Below, piece after piece: positions 1 through 6,022 of a DNA stretch of 6,376 nt (its first letter is position 1; each line of letters begins with the position of its first letter). A program made the translations under genes and the position numbers. Source of the stretch: Bacillota bacterium (GTDB taxonomy: Bacteria > Bacillota > Clostridia > Oscillospirales > Ruminococcaceae); assembly GCA_023391005.1 (NCBI GenBank), contig JAEWBS010000055.1, positions 1 to 6,376 of the forward strand, in the 5' to 3' direction. The notes under the pieces were generated by a model, which did not search any database, was not told the origin of the DNA, and worked only from the letters and a program-made list of their open reading frames with translations.

Positions 1-838
1 TCCAGCCCTCGCCCTTGCAGAGGCGGCAGCCCTCGCCGTGGCAGCTAAAGCACATGATATCCATCTCGGCCGAGGGCTCGGTGAACGGGAAGTGGTGCGG
101 TCGAAAACGGGTGACGGTGTCCTCGCCATACAGACGCTTGGCGAAGGTGTCGAGCGTACCCTTTAAGTCGGACATCGTGATGTTCTTGTCGATAACCATA
201 CCCTCGATCTGGTGGAACAGCGGGGAATGGGTGGCGGCCACCGCGTCGGAGCGGTAGACCTTGCCCGGCGCGATAATACGGATCGGCGGCTTGCGCTGCT
301 CCATCGTACGGATCTGCACCGGCGAAGTCTGGGTTCTGAGCACAACCTCATCCGAGATATAAAACGTATCCTGCGTGTCGCGCGCGGGGTGCTCCTTGGG
401 GATGTTGAGCGCCTCGAAGTTGTAGTAATCCTTCTCGACCTCAGGGCCCTCGACGACGTCAAAGCCCATGCCGAGGAAAATTTCCTTGATCTCGTCCAGC
501 ACAAGATTTAACGGATGCCGCTTGCCCAGCGGCGCGTGATGGCCCGGCATTGTCACGTCGATGACCTCACCGGCTAGCTTGGCGTTAAGTTCGGCTTCTT
601 TGAGCTCGGCCAGCTTTTTGCCGAGCGCCGCTTCAATGACGGTGCGCGCGTCGTTGGCGGCCTGACCGACCTCTTTGCGCTCCTCGGGGGTCAAAGCGCC
701 CATACCTTTTAAAATGGCGGTCAGCTCGCCCTTTTTGCCCAGATATTTGACCCGCGCCGCATCAAGAGCGGGCAGGCTCTGGGCGCCCAGCAGTTCCTGC
801 TCGGCTTGCGTGATGATGCGACTGATTGCTTCGTTCAT
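1..838 (-). CDS. pheS: Phenylalanine--tRNA ligase alpha subunit, N-terminal 279 residues (cut by window edge)
   Basis: Class II aminoacyl-tRNA synthetase alpha subunit. With PheT it forms an alpha2-beta2 enzyme that charges tRNA-Phe in the cytoplasm. Seen: ATG at 838 with a Shine-Dalgarno sequence GAGGTGAT five to seven bases upstream; an N-terminal helical tRNA-binding arm (about residues 1-85, with VKYLGKKGELT at 30-40); the start of the catalytic core MPGHHAPLGKRHPLN (97-111); EGPEVEKDYYNFEALNIP (130-147); TSPVQIRTM (171-179); motif 2 GKVYRSDAVAATHSPLFHQIEG (split at 192-204 and 205-213); FPFTEPSAEMD (250-260). A Cys4 knuckle follows at C263, C266, C271 and C274, as in Gram-positive PheS proteins. 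The reading frame is still open at base 1; the family is about 340 residues, so roughly the last 60 lie outside the window. pheT would be expected next in that direction. Expression is controlled by the T-box leader just upstream. Confidence 0.97.
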   Translation of the reverse strand, partial: MNEAISRIITQAEQELLGAQSLPALDAARVKYLGKKGELTAILKGMGALTPEERKEVGQAANDARTVIEAALGKKLAELKEAELNAKLAGEVIDVTMPGHHAPLGKRHPLNLVLDEIKEIFLGMGFDVVEGPEVEKDYYNFEALNIPKEHPARDTQDTFYISDEVVLRTQTSPVQIRTMEQRKPPIRIIAPGKVYRSDAVAATHSPLFHQIEGMVIDKNITMSDLKGTLDTFAKRLYGEDTVTRFRPHHFPFTEPSAEMDIMCFSCHGEGCRLCKGEGW

Positions 839-841
839 ACG

Positions 842-849
842 ATCACCTC
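842..849 (-). promoter_or_regulatory. Ribosome binding site of pheS
   Basis: GAGGTGAT on the minus strand, with the ATG at 838 correctly spaced. It fixes the PheS start and lies beyond the attenuator U-tract, so it is transcribed only on read-through. Confidence 0.85.
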
Positions 850-880
850 ATAAATTATTGTTACCGATTTTATTGGCGGG

Positions 881-921
881 AAAAGAAAAATCCCCTCATC
901 CCAAAATAAGGGACGAAAGGA
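881..921 (-). terminator. T-box attenuator terminator
   Basis: Minus-strand RNA UCCUUUCGUCCC, loop UUAUUUU, GGGAUGAGGGGA gives 12 continuous base pairs including G-U pairs, followed by the U-tract UUUUUCUUUU. It lies between the T-box motif and the pheS ribosome binding site, where the regulatory terminator of a T-box is expected. Confidence 0.92.
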
Positions 922-1155
922 CAAAAATCTGCTTCCGCGGTACCACCCGGTTTTCCGCCGAAAATTCGGCGAACACTTTGTCCCCCGATAACGTGGGGTT
1001 AATCCGTCTCCGCCTACCAGCATTCCTTCAGCGGCGCCGCTCGGGAGGGAACTTCAATCTGCCTTTGCGCAATCGGTCTTTCAGCCGGTGAACCGATCTC
1101 TCTGGGCGCTTATAGCGGATATACTTTCTCCGTCAACGCGTTATTGCTATTCATT
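881..1155 (-). ncRNA. T-box leader (Phe specifier) controlling pheS
   Basis: cis-acting riboswitch that reads tRNA-Phe charging. Uncharged tRNA pairs its anticodon with the specifier and its 3' end with the antiterminator bulge, allowing read-through into pheS. Seen on the minus strand, in order: a lower stem I (CCGC near 1116 pairing with GCGG near 1007); a GCGC/GCGC helix; an AGAGAG stretch; a distal hairpin ATCGGT/ACCGAT; a specifier-loop segment TTGAAGTTCCCTCC with TTC (Phe codon) at 1049-1051; a C4/G4 hairpin near 976-990; a CGCCGA/TCGGCG stem III-like hairpin at 956-971; the T-box motif GGGTGGTACCGCGG at 935-948; then the terminator. The 14-nt motif matches the family signature. Helix assignments were made by eye, so the stem I details are less certain than the specifier, motif and terminator. 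Confidence 0.93.
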
Positions 1156-1160
1156 TAGTT

Positions 1161-1189
1161 AGTTTATCACAGGTTTTTGCCGGTTGCAA
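1161..1189 (-). promoter_or_regulatory. Promoter of the pheS T-box transcript
   Basis: Sigma-A-type promoter read on the minus strand: -35 TTGCAA (1184-1189), 17-bp spacer, -10 TAAACT (1161-1166, 4 of 6 consensus bases). It would start transcription near 1154, just before the first T-box helix. The -35 hexamer and spacer length equal those of the promoter at 2594-2622. Confidence 0.65.
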
Positions 1190-1356
1190 GGGCTTTTGGC
1201 ATTTTCTTTGGGCTTATGCAGTTATCACACCAAAACTCGGCTCATTTTGACCTGCGCCGCCGCAAGCTAGGCGGCAGACCCCCTTTCGCGCACTTTTTAA
1301 CGGCGCAACCGCATTATTGGGGATGATATGGCGGCACTGTTAATATCATTGTCAGT

Positions 1357-1363
1357 GGGAGGG
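1357..1363 (+). promoter_or_regulatory. Ribosome binding site deciding the lipoprotein start
   Basis: GGGAGGG six bases before ATG 1370. It selects this start over the upstream in-frame ATG at 1328, giving a normal-length signal peptide. Confidence 0.85.
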
Positions 1364-1369
1364 ATTATT

Positions 1370-1867
1370 ATGAAAAACTTGGCGCGCTTTTTTACCGCCA
1401 CCCTAGCAATGCTGATACTGGCAGCCTGCGGTATGCTGGGCCGCACTGCTCAGCCCGAAAAGCTGTTCAACCGGCCCTTTGAATCGGCTATCGCCGTTAC
1501 ATGGTGCGACGAGGACTATCGGGGCTTTATCAAAAAGAGCAACGACGGCATCCTGACCGTGACACTCAACAGTGCGACATTGACCGAGCCGCTGATCTTT
1601 TATTATGGCGACGGGGGGTACGGTATTGAGCAGGGCGAGCTGTCGTTTACCGCACCCAAGGAGTCGCTGCTCTCAGGCTCGCTGCTGTCGTCACTTGAGC
1701 AGGCGTTTGTCATGCTGCCGCATGCCGAGGCTTCAACGAGTGGTGAAGAGCTGATTTTAAAAGCGGGCACCGCGATATTACGCTGCAATAAAAGCGACGG
1801 CAGCTTTCTCGATTTGACGTTCGATCGCGGCGTTATGACCTTTTCCGACTTTATATTTTCTAATTAA
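1370..1867 (+). CDS. Putative secreted lipoprotein, 165 aa, function unknown
   Basis: The start at 1370 is chosen because GGGAGGG (1357-1363) sits six bases upstream; an in-frame ATG at 1328 would put the signal peptide behind 14 extra residues and has no such site. Seen: a type II signal peptide with K2 and R6, a hydrophobic core (about 7-18) and lipobox LAAC with C20 as the lipidated residue, so it should be anchored on the outer face of the membrane. The mature part (20-165) alternates short hydrophobic strands with turns: AIAVTWCDEDYRGFIKK (40-56), GILTVTLNSATL (60-71), PLIFYYGDGGYGIEQGELSF (74-93), a helix-like stretch 97-115, then ILKAGTAILRC, DLTFDRGVMTFSDF. By pattern this suggests a beta-rich LolA/LppX-like half-barrel as seen in clostridial lipoproteins of similar layout, but that is inference. 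C46 and C139 could form a disulfide. mazF begins 136 bases downstream with no clear terminator between them. No specific function can be assigned. Confidence 0.85.
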   Translation: MKNLARFFTATLAMLILAACGMLGRTAQPEKLFNRPFESAIAVTWCDEDYRGFIKKSNDGILTVTLNSATLTEPLIFYYGDGGYGIEQGELSFTAPKESLLSGSLLSSLEQAFVMLPHAEASTSGEELILKAGTAILRCNKSDGSFLDLTFDRGVMTFSDFIFSN

Positions 1868-2003
1868 AGAGATGCAACACCCCCCGCCGATGCATAGAAT
1901 GTAACAGGTGAATATTGCCTGATGATAATTGTGGTATGTCTGATTAAAACTGAACACCGTCGGTCAGAATATTACTGCAAACATCGGACGGAGTGTGATG
2001 ACC

Positions 2004-2357
2004 ATGACGGTAAAACGCGGAGACATTTTTTACGCCGATCTAAGTCCTGTGGTCGGCTCTGAGCAAGGCGGTGTGAGGCCGGTACTCATCGTTCAAAACG
2101 ATGTGGGAAACCGGTACAGTCCCACCGTCATCGCAGCGGCTATCACCAGCCAAAAGGACAAATCGAAGCTGCCGACCCATATCGAGCTATCTTCACAGTC
2201 TTGCGGGCTTTCACGCGACTCGATTGTGTTATTGGAACAGATTCGAACTATTGATAAGAGAAGATTAAAAGAACGAATGGGAAGGCTGGACGACGAGTCT
2301 ATGGACCAGATTAATCACGCCTTGCAGGTTAGCTTTGGCCTCAATGTTCAGGGGTAA
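2004..2357 (+). CDS. mazF: MazF/PemK-family mRNA interferase (EndoA/NdoA-like toxin)
   Basis: Ribosome-independent endoribonuclease that cuts mRNA at short sequence motifs; the closest family pattern, Bacillus EndoA/NdoA, cuts at UACAU-type sites. The 117-aa length is typical. Seen from M2004: MTVKRGDIFYADLSPVVGSE at the N-terminus, then GGVRPVLIVQND with R25, and AAAITSQ with T48, at the positions of the catalytic Arg and Thr of Bacillus MazF. Also LPTHIEL, RDSIVLLEQIRTIDKRRL and a C-terminal helix LDDESMDQINHALQVSFGL. All key residues are present, so the enzyme is probably active. The start is uncertain: GTG 1995, ATG 1998 and ATG 2004 are in frame, with GGAG at 1990-1993. Homologues begin right at M-x-VKRGD, favouring 2004 (10-base spacing); 1998 (4-base spacing) would add only MT. 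No MazE-like antitoxin lies on either side, unlike the usual ndoAI-ndoA pair. Confidence 0.95.
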   Translation: MTVKRGDIFYADLSPVVGSEQGGVRPVLIVQNDVGNRYSPTVIAAAITSQKDKSKLPTHIELSSQSCGLSRDSIVLLEQIRTIDKRRLKERMGRLDDESMDQINHALQVSFGLNVQG

Positions 2358-2550
2358 CTACATACGTTGCACCACGGACATTGACTAAAGCACAGATCAA
2401 TACTAAACGCAGACTAAAAACGCTTTCGACGGCCTGTTTTGTATCCGGTGGCGTCATCCGCCTTACCGGGCGGCAGCCCGCCTGCGTCGTCTGCTTTGCC
2501 AAAGGAAACGGGCTCGGTCTTTATCACGTTTTTAACTCGCGTTCAGTATC
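2358..2550 (+). other. Non-coding stretch between mazF and the terminator at 2551
   Basis: No convincing gene. A TTG-started frame from 2381 has no ribosome binding site and runs through both the terminator and the promoter further on. A GC-rich part at 2446-2485 contains a short inverted repeat (CGGGC/GCCCG around 2467-2480) without a T-run. TTGACT at 2381-2386 is a good -35 box, but the -10 position 17 bp later (TAAACG) is poor. It may be only the 3' untranslated region of mazF. Confidence 0.4.
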
Positions 2551-2579
2551 AACAGCGCTGCGCAAAGCGGCGCTGTTTT
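2551..2579 (+). terminator. Rho-independent terminator after mazF
   Basis: AACAGCGC pairs with GCGCTGTT (8 bp); an inner CGC/GCG helix closes an AAA loop after a TG bulge; TTTT overlaps and follows the 3' arm. It lies just before the promoter at 2594 and separates the mazF transcript from the next operon. Confidence 0.7.
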
Positions 2580-2593
2580 CTGTCTCAGGACGG

Positions 2594-2622
2594 TTGCAAG
2601 AACGCCCAAAAACGTGTATGAT
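2594..2622 (+). promoter_or_regulatory. Promoter of the pseudokinase-folC operon
   Basis: -35 TTGCAA (2594-2599), exactly 17 bp, -10 TATGAT (2617-2622, 5 of 6 consensus bases). Transcription would start near 2629, leaving a leader of about 168 nt before the ATG at 2797. Confidence 0.75.
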
Positions 2623-2628
2623 AGTCGA

Positions 2629-2796
2629 AGTATTTTAAGACTGCCGGCCCGCCCAACGGCAAACGGCCTTCGGTTTATTCTGTCTCTCTCGGCATCCGCG
2701 GTCACTGCGGATATCGGCCTGCTTTTTGGCTTTAGAGGACCGAATATCGATGCAAATCAAGGGACAGGGCGACGGTACGAGAGGGGAGGCGAAGCG
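2629..2796 (+). other. Structured 5' leader of the pseudokinase gene
   Basis: Long untranslated leader between the predicted transcription start and ATG 2797. Two hairpins share bases and cannot form together: ATCCGC (2694-2699) with GCGGAT (2707-2712), and GATATCGG (2710-2717) with CCGAATATC (2740-2748, one bulged base). In addition, UCUCUCG around 2685-2691 can pair with CGAGAGG at 2778-2784, touching the ribosome binding site. No known riboswitch signature was recognised. A regulatory role is inference. Confidence 0.35.
2781..2789 (+). promoter_or_regulatory. Ribosome binding site deciding the pseudokinase start
   Basis: GAGGGGAGG with seven bases to ATG 2797. It is the strongest Shine-Dalgarno sequence in the window and excludes upstream in-frame starts near 2614, which lie at the promoter itself. 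Confidence 0.9.
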
Positions 2797-4440
2797 ATGG
2801 AACAGGTGCTCAGGCGCAAACTGGACGAGCGGTATGAAATTACGCGGCAGATTTCGACCTGCGGCGAAACGATCGTTTATCTCGGGCGGGATAGTGTCTC
2901 GGGACAGCTTGTCACCATTAAGGAATTCTTTGCCGAAACAATTATGCGGCGCGACGCCTCGGGACGAACCGAGGTGCTGCCGGGCTGCGATGTACAATAT
3001 AAATCGCTTTCTTCAGATTATGAGGAGCTTTGCCATTATTTGACGCGGCTGCCCGCCGATTTTCCGATTCTGCGTCCGATGGAGGTCATTTGGCGCAACA
3101 ACACCGTTTATGCGATAGAGAAATATACCGAAAATGAAACACTTGATGACTTTATGGCCCGCCGGGGACACACGCTGAGCTGGAATCAGCTCAAGTTTAT
3201 GATCACGCCGATCATCAAGTTGCTCGGGCGCATGCACGCCGACGGCATCTACCACCGGGGCATCTCGCCTGAGACGCTGCTGGTCAATTCTGACGGTGCG
3301 CTGATCTTATCGGGCCTGTGTATTCCGGCGGCGCGTACCGCCGAGAGCGAGATCGCGTCCACACTGTATTTTGGCTACAGTGCCCCGGAGCAATATGCCT
3401 CAAACAGCTGGCAGGGCAGCTGGAGCGACGTTTATTCATTGGCCGCGGTGTGCTACCGCGTGCTGACCGGCATTACGCCGGTCGAGTGGCGGCAGCGCGG
3501 CAAGGGCCGGACGCTGGCACCACCGATCGATCTGGCGCCCGAGCTGCCCCAAAACGTGTCCGACGCACTGGTGCAGGCGCTTACCGTCGACCTGCGCAGC
3601 CGTTACCGCACGGTGGAGGAATTCTGGTGTGCGCTACTTGTCGCCCCGGGGCAGGGAACGGTAACGTATCAGCTGCCGATTCAAAAACGCGTCGACGAAG
3701 CGGTGCCTGAGCCGCCCAAAAGCAGTGGTGTCCGCCCGCTTGTGCTGGCGTTGGCACTCATTTCAATGGTGGCGATCTTTGCGTTGGCGCTGGCCTATCG
3801 GCTGGTGGACACCTATTTGCAGCCGATCGCGTCCTCCAGCTCGCAATCTGAAACAGAGGATTCGTATGGCGATTCGGATTCCTCGCAGGCCGAAATTGTA
3901 GTGCCGAATCTCGTCGGTGCCGACGTGCAGAAGGTTTTGCTCGACCCGCTTTATCAGCGGTTGTTTACATTTGAAATTGAGCGGGTGTTTTCTGAGAGCC
4001 AGCCTGCGGGGGCCATTGTCGCCCAGCAGCCAAGGGCGGGGGAAGAGCCGGGGGATGCCGCGCAGATCTATCTTTGGGTCAGCAAGGGCAGCGAGCTGAT
4101 CCCCATGCCGAATGTGCAGGGAAAAATGCTGGCGGCGGCCACAGCCGAGCTTGGTCACGCCGAGATTGCGTACACCGTCGAGCTCATAGAGCCAGATGAG
4201 GCACACAGCGACGCTGAGGAGGGCACGGTGCTCAACACGAGCATTCCCGCCGGCAGCATCGTGTACCGAAACACCGACACCGTCCTGATCTATGTCGCAA
4301 AGGCTGCAGAACAGACGGAGGAAGAGGCTTCTTCCTCTTCATGGGATGAAAATTATATCTACACGGTGCCGCCCAGAACCGAGACCTACTGGCCGCCGCG
4401 CGGCCAGTCCTCAAGCGAACCGGACAGTGCGCAGGATTAA
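2797..4440 (+). CDS. PASTA-domain membrane pseudokinase (degenerate Ser/Thr kinase fold)
   Basis: 547 aa. Layout: kinase-like domain about 13-282; charged linker; one membrane segment about 313-334; Ser/Asp-rich linker 345-365; PASTA domain 1 about 366-430 (VPNLVG ... WVSKG); PASTA domain 2 about 434-501 (MPNVQG ... IYVAKA); acidic, Ser/Pro-rich tail 502-547. PASTA domains of PknB/PrkC kinases face outward and bind peptidoglycan fragments or lipid II; here the topology is kinase fold inside, PASTA outside. Fold residues are kept: K42 (VTIKEFF), APE 196-198, SDVYSL with D211, and R269. The catalytic set is lost: the glycine loop is STCGETIV (20-27), HRD is HRG (G155), the following metal-ligand Asn is T160, and DFG is LSG (171-173). 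Phosphotransfer is therefore unlikely, and a sensor, scaffold or allosteric partner role is inferred. No phosphatase gene is adjacent. folC follows 70 bases later. The alternative of an unusual active kinase seems less likely. Confidence 0.93.
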   Translation: MEQVLRRKLDERYEITRQISTCGETIVYLGRDSVSGQLVTIKEFFAETIMRRDASGRTEVLPGCDVQYKSLSSDYEELCHYLTRLPADFPILRPMEVIWRNNTVYAIEKYTENETLDDFMARRGHTLSWNQLKFMITPIIKLLGRMHADGIYHRGISPETLLVNSDGALILSGLCIPAARTAESEIASTLYFGYSAPEQYASNSWQGSWSDVYSLAAVCYRVLTGITPVEWRQRGKGRTLAPPIDLAPELPQNVSDALVQALTVDLRSRYRTVEEFWCALLVAPGQGTVTYQLPIQKRVDEAVPEPPKSSGVRPLVLALALISMVAIFALALAYRLVDTYLQPIASSSSQSETEDSYGDSDSSQAEIVVPNLVGADVQKVLLDPLYQRLFTFEIERVFSESQPAGAIVAQQPRAGEEPGDAAQIYLWVSKGSELIPMPNVQGKMLAAATAELGHAEIAYTVELIEPDEAHSDAEEGTVLNTSIPAGSIVYRNTDTVLIYVAKAAEQTEEEASSSSWDENYIYTVPPRTETYWPPRGQSSSEPDSAQD

Positions 4441-4510
4441 AGCGGCATTCGTTTTATCAGCCCGGCGTTTAACCTTAAACCGATATTGACAACGGATGGA
4501 GTGCGTACAC

Positions 4511-5785
4511 ATGACCTATGAACAGGCGCTGGCGGCCATACACCAAACGCCGTGGGAAAACAGTATCCCGGGCCTAAAGCGAATCGCTGAATTGATGCAG
4601 CTTTTAGGCAACCCGCAGGACACGCTTCAATTTGTTCACATCGCGGGCAGCAACGGCAAGGGCTCGGTGGCGGCTATGACCGCTTCTATTTTGCAGCGGG
4701 CGGGCTATACCACCGGCCTGTGCACATCACCCTACATCGCCAGGTTTAACGAGCGCATGCGGATCAACGGCGTGCCGATATCGGACGATGATCTGGCCGC
4801 CGTGACCGAAAGAGTGCTGGCCTGCGCGCAAAAAATGCAGGAGCGCCCTACCGAGTTCGAGCTGGTGAGCGCGATCACCTTTGTTTACTTTGCTGAGCGC
4901 AAGTGCGATGTCGTCGTGCTGGAGGTCGGCCTCGGCGGCAGGCTGGACGCGACCAACATCATCAAAGCGCCGCTGGTGGCGGTCATCACCGCCATCGGGC
5001 TCGAGCACACCGCGCTGCTTGGCGATACCGTCGAGAAGATCGCAACCGAAAAAGCAGGCATTATCAAGCCGGGCACGACGGCGGTCGTGAGCGATCAGTC
5101 TGAAAATATCATCGGCGTCATTGCCGATACCTGCCGCGAGCGGCAGGTTCCCTTGCGGGTAGCGCAAACAAGCGCGATTCAGCGGCTCTCACAGGGGCCG
5201 GAGGGGCAGCGGCTGCTTTATAACGGCGCGCAGGACTATCATCTGCCAATGCTAGGTGCACACCAGCTTCAAAATGTCTGCACTGTGCTCTCGGTTGTTG
5301 AAGTGCTGCGGCAAAAGGGCCTTGCCCTGTCGCAGCAGGCTGTGGATGAAGGGTTAAGAAACACCCGATGGCCGGGCCGGTTTGAACTGCTGCAGCATGC
5401 GCCCTACTTTTTTGTGGACGGCGGGCATAATCCGCAGTGCGCCAAGGCCGTCGAGGCGACAGTGACCGAACTGTTCCCTGACCGGAAAATCTGCTTTTTG
5501 CTCGGTGTGCTGGCTGACAAAAATTATCAGGGCATCATTGAGCCGGTATTGCCGATGGCCAAACATATTGTCACGATCACGCCGCCCAGCCCGCGCGCCA
5601 TGGCGGCTGAGGAGCTTTCGGCGCTGTTAAAACGCGATTATGGCATTGACGCCGTACCCTGCGCGACGATTGCGCAGGGTGTCGCCACGGTACTAGCACA
5701 GGCCGAACCGTCGGATATCATCTGTGCCTACGGCTCGCTGTATTCGGTCGGCGAGATTAGAGCCTGTTTTGGCCTGTATGACTGA
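4511..5785 (+). CDS. folC: Bifunctional folylpolyglutamate synthase / dihydrofolate synthase
   Basis: Mur-ligase-family cytoplasmic enzyme. Using ATP it adds glutamate to dihydropteroate and/or extends the gamma-glutamate tail of folates, which keeps folate in the cell and raises affinity for one-carbon enzymes. 424 aa, normal length. Seen: P-loop GSNGKGS (46-52); TSPYIARFNERMRING (72-87); EVGLGGRLDATN (138-149); H166 in GLEHTALLG; IATEKAGIIKPG (177-188), with K181 at the usual carbamylated-Lys position; LGAHQLQN (248-255); TRWPGRFE (285-292); the C-terminal-domain motif DGGHNP (303-308, commonly DGAHNP); and GVLADKNY. The start at 4511 is preferred because GGAG (4498-4501) lies nine bases upstream and homologues begin near MxYEEAL; an in-frame ATG at 4496 adds five residues and has only a poor site. 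No terminator separates it from the pseudokinase gene, so it is probably expressed from the promoter at 2594. Whether it has both activities cannot be read from sequence. Confidence 0.95.
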   Translation: MTYEQALAAIHQTPWENSIPGLKRIAELMQLLGNPQDTLQFVHIAGSNGKGSVAAMTASILQRAGYTTGLCTSPYIARFNERMRINGVPISDDDLAAVTERVLACAQKMQERPTEFELVSAITFVYFAERKCDVVVLEVGLGGRLDATNIIKAPLVAVITAIGLEHTALLGDTVEKIATEKAGIIKPGTTAVVSDQSENIIGVIADTCRERQVPLRVAQTSAIQRLSQGPEGQRLLYNGAQDYHLPMLGAHQLQNVCTVLSVVEVLRQKGLALSQQAVDEGLRNTRWPGRFELLQHAPYFFVDGGHNPQCAKAVEATVTELFPDRKICFLLGVLADKNYQGIIEPVLPMAKHIVTITPPSPRAMAAEELSALLKRDYGIDAVPCATIAQGVATVLAQAEPSDIICAYGSLYSVGEIRACFGLYD

Positions 5786-5796
5786 AATAAATCAAA

Positions 5797-5816
5797 ACCG
5801 CCAGTTAACTGGTGGT
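5797..5816 (+). repeat. Near-perfect 20-nt palindrome, possible mobile-element end
   Basis: ACCGCCAG, TTAA, CTGGTGGT: an 8-bp stem with a single G-U pair and a four-base loop, 12 bases after the folC stop. There is no T-run after it, so it is a poor terminator. Subterminal hairpins of this size are typical of IS200/IS605 ends and palindrome-associated MITEs, but no transposase is present and the second end was not found. Confidence 0.5.
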
Positions 5817-6022
5817 ATGCAATAGCCCAGCCCTAAAAGTTCATATTACCGGTTCGTCTCTCAAGAGGCCCTGAAAATTCCCACAAACGCATTACACGCA
5901 CCGTGACTAAATTCGTAAGCCTTGGTTTGCAATACGTCAATCTATTGTCATTCGCTCAATTTTTAAAGCTAAAGCAAACGAGGGTATCTCCATCGGCAGA
6001 GTCGATGGTTTCCATTACAAAC

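Noticed and set aside
835..1023. 62-residue minus-strand frame (leader peptide?) in the pheS leader
   Set aside because: The stretch is explained by T-box helices and the attenuator; no Phe run or ribosome binding site supports peptide-based attenuation.
675..1091. 138-residue plus-strand frame over the pheS start and T-box
   Set aside because: It lies opposite the clear PheS coding sequence and the T-box RNA, and has no ribosome binding site or domain.
1255..1274. Inverted repeat GCCGCC/GGCGGC with 8-base loop between the pheS promoter and the lipoprotein
   Set aside because: Short, in GC-rich sequence, without a T-run on either side and with no gene ending there; probably chance.
1317..1346. 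TTGGGG - 18 bp - TAATAT as promoter of the lipoprotein gene
   Set aside because: Weak matches, and it would leave only a very short leader before the Shine-Dalgarno sequence; not strong enough to list.
2381..2638. 85-residue frame starting with TTG
   Set aside because: No ribosome binding site and no recognisable domain; it crosses both the terminator at 2551-2579 and the promoter at 2594-2622.
2614..2796. Upstream in-frame extension of the pseudokinase by 61 residues
   Set aside because: It begins inside the promoter -10 region and has no ribosome binding site. ATG 2797 has GAGGGGAGG at ideal spacing and starts the kinase fold with a normal short lead-in.
5923..5960. Promoter-like boxes (TTGGTT/TATTGT on plus, TTGACG/TACGAA on minus) before the bidirectional terminator
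   Set aside because: Wrong spacing or poor -10 boxes, and no gene downstream in either direction that would use them.
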